A DNA stretch of 6,967 nt from CAYZJD01 sp964478455. GTDB lineage: Bacteria; Acidobacteriota; Terriglobia; Bryobacterales; Bryobacteraceae. The stretch covers positions 1-6,967 of the forward strand of contig CAYZJD010000256.1 in assembly GCA_964478455.1 (NCBI GenBank). The letters run 5' to 3'. Numbering within the stretch: the first letter of the stretch is position 1; each line of letters opens with the position of its first letter. Positions 6,307-6,967 of the stretch are shown piece after piece. Under the pieces are notes generated by a model. It made no database searches and was not told the origin of the DNA. It worked only from the letters and a program-made list of their open reading frames with translations. Made by a program: the position numbers and the translations under genes.

Positions 6307-6967
6307 ATGAAGCGCCGCAGTTTCTTGCGCTCCTTGGTGGGGCTCCCCTTTCTCTCGCGCGTTCCGGCGCCTGCGCTGCCCGTGTTTCGGGACGTCACCG
6401 CGCAGTCGAAGGTGAACTTCTTCTGCCACGGCAGCCCGACCTCCCAGAAGTACTTGATCGAAACCATGGTCGGCGGCGTCGCCATGTTCGACTACGACGG
6501 CGACGGCTGGCTCGATCTCTTCTTCGTGAACGGCGCCGCGCTGGAGGATCCGATGCCGGCGGGCAAGCAGCCCGACAAGTCCGACCCGAAGTACTGGAAC
6601 CGTCTCTATCGCAACAACCGCGACGGCACATTCACCGACGTCACGGAACAAGCCGGCGTGCGCGGCCACTCCTACGGCATGGGCGTGGCCATCGGCGACT
6701 ACAACAACGACGGTCGCCCGGACATCTTCGTCACCAACTTCGGCCGCAACATCCTCTACCGCAACAACGGCGACGGCACGTTCACGGACGTGACAGACAA
6801 GGCGGGCGTGGCGGGCTCCGGCTGGTCCTCGAGCGCCTGCTGGCTGGATTACAACCGGGACGGGTGCCTCGATCTGTTTGTCACCCGGTATCTCGAGTGG
6901 GACTTCCACAATAACCCGTTCTGCGGCCCGCCGGAGCAGCGCGGCTACTGTCATCCCGAGTCGTTCA
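6307..6967 (+). CDS. Second CRTAC1-family FG-GAP protein, N-terminal part (3' end outside window)
   Basis: The frame is open from the ATG at 6307 to the window edge (220 full codons), preceded closely by AGAGG (6301-6305). The N-terminus MKRRSFLRSLVGLPFLSRVP carries RRSFL, a good match to the twin-arginine motif, although the hydrophobic stretch after it is short. DxDxDG calcium loops occur at 62-67, 131-136 and 181-186, and LYRNN.DGTFTDVT blocks at 100 and 150, the same 50-residue period as in the minus-strand paralogue at 1013-2731. The stretch NRLYRNNRDGTFTDVT is identical in both, and GRN.LYRNNGDG is shared. A CX8C pair (C206, C215) follows repeat 3, at the equivalent place in the paralogue. 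From family knowledge, the missing part should hold further repeats and an ASPIC/UnbV domain. It may once have been the fourth gene of the TPR operon: only the palindrome and 23 bases separate it from the preceding stop. Its function is unknown. Confidence 0.9.
   Translation, partial: MKRRSFLRSLVGLPFLSRVPAPALPVFRDVTAQSKVNFFCHGSPTSQKYLIETMVGGVAMFDYDGDGWLDLFFVNGAALEDPMPAGKQPDKSDPKYWNRLYRNNRDGTFTDVTEQAGVRGHSYGMGVAIGDYNNDGRPDIFVTNFGRNILYRNNGDGTFTDVTDKAGVAGSGWSSSACWLDYNRDGCLDLFVTRYLEWDFHNNPFCGPPEQRGYCHPESF

Noticed and set aside
6601..6800. DNA-level tandem repeat (GCAACAAC.GCGACGGCAC at 6611 and 6761)
   Set aside because: The 150-bp spacing equals the 50-residue period of the FG-GAP repeats; it is protein repetition with shared codon use, not a separate repeat element.
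6241..6954. A 237-codon minus-strand frame opposite the second CRTAC1-family gene
   Set aside because: Same mirror effect (VVVV-rich antisense of FG-GAP repeats); it also runs through the palindrome at its C-terminal end, while the plus-strand frame encodes clear family motifs.

Overview
This is a GC-rich window, densely coding on both strands. It carries two protein families that are strongly expanded in soil Acidobacteriota (Bryobacterales/Solibacter-like lineages): CRTAC1-type proteins (FG-GAP/VCBS repeats plus an ASPIC/UnbV domain) and exported tetratricopeptide-repeat (TPR) proteins. The assignment to Acidobacteriota is an inference from gene content, codon use and remembered family sequences; there is no rRNA or housekeeping marker to confirm it.

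Layout. (1) 1-1016, plus strand: the 3' end of a long gene whose product resembles the C-terminal domain found at the end of large TPR/ASPIC-UnbV acidobacterial proteins. Its last ~20 codons lie in a degenerate copy of a dispersed palindromic repeat. (2) 1013-2731, minus strand: a complete secreted CRTAC1-family protein with seven calcium-loop repeats and a full ASPIC/UnbV domain. It is convergent with the first gene, and the two stop codons share one TTAA. (3) 2732-2823: a short divergent intergenic region with a candidate minus-strand promoter. (4) 2824-6191, plus strand: a tight three-gene operon (3-nt gap, then an ATGA overlap) of three different exported TPR proteins. (5) 6191-6283: a perfect 34-bp inverted repeat around a 25-nt loop. 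(6) 6307 to the window end, plus strand: the first 220 codons of a second CRTAC1-family protein with a twin-arginine-like leader.

How the genes may work together. Every complete protein carries an export signal, so the locus appears to encode an envelope or periplasmic set in which TPR scaffolds are flanked by calcium-loop beta-propeller-like proteins. No substrate, enzyme or regulator is encoded here, and the function of such loci is not established to my knowledge. The most notable non-coding signal is the palindromic repeat. It occurs twice, each time at the 3' end of a coding region, where it appears to rewrite one C-terminus and supply another gene's stop codon. There is no gene-free stretch longer than 300 bases.
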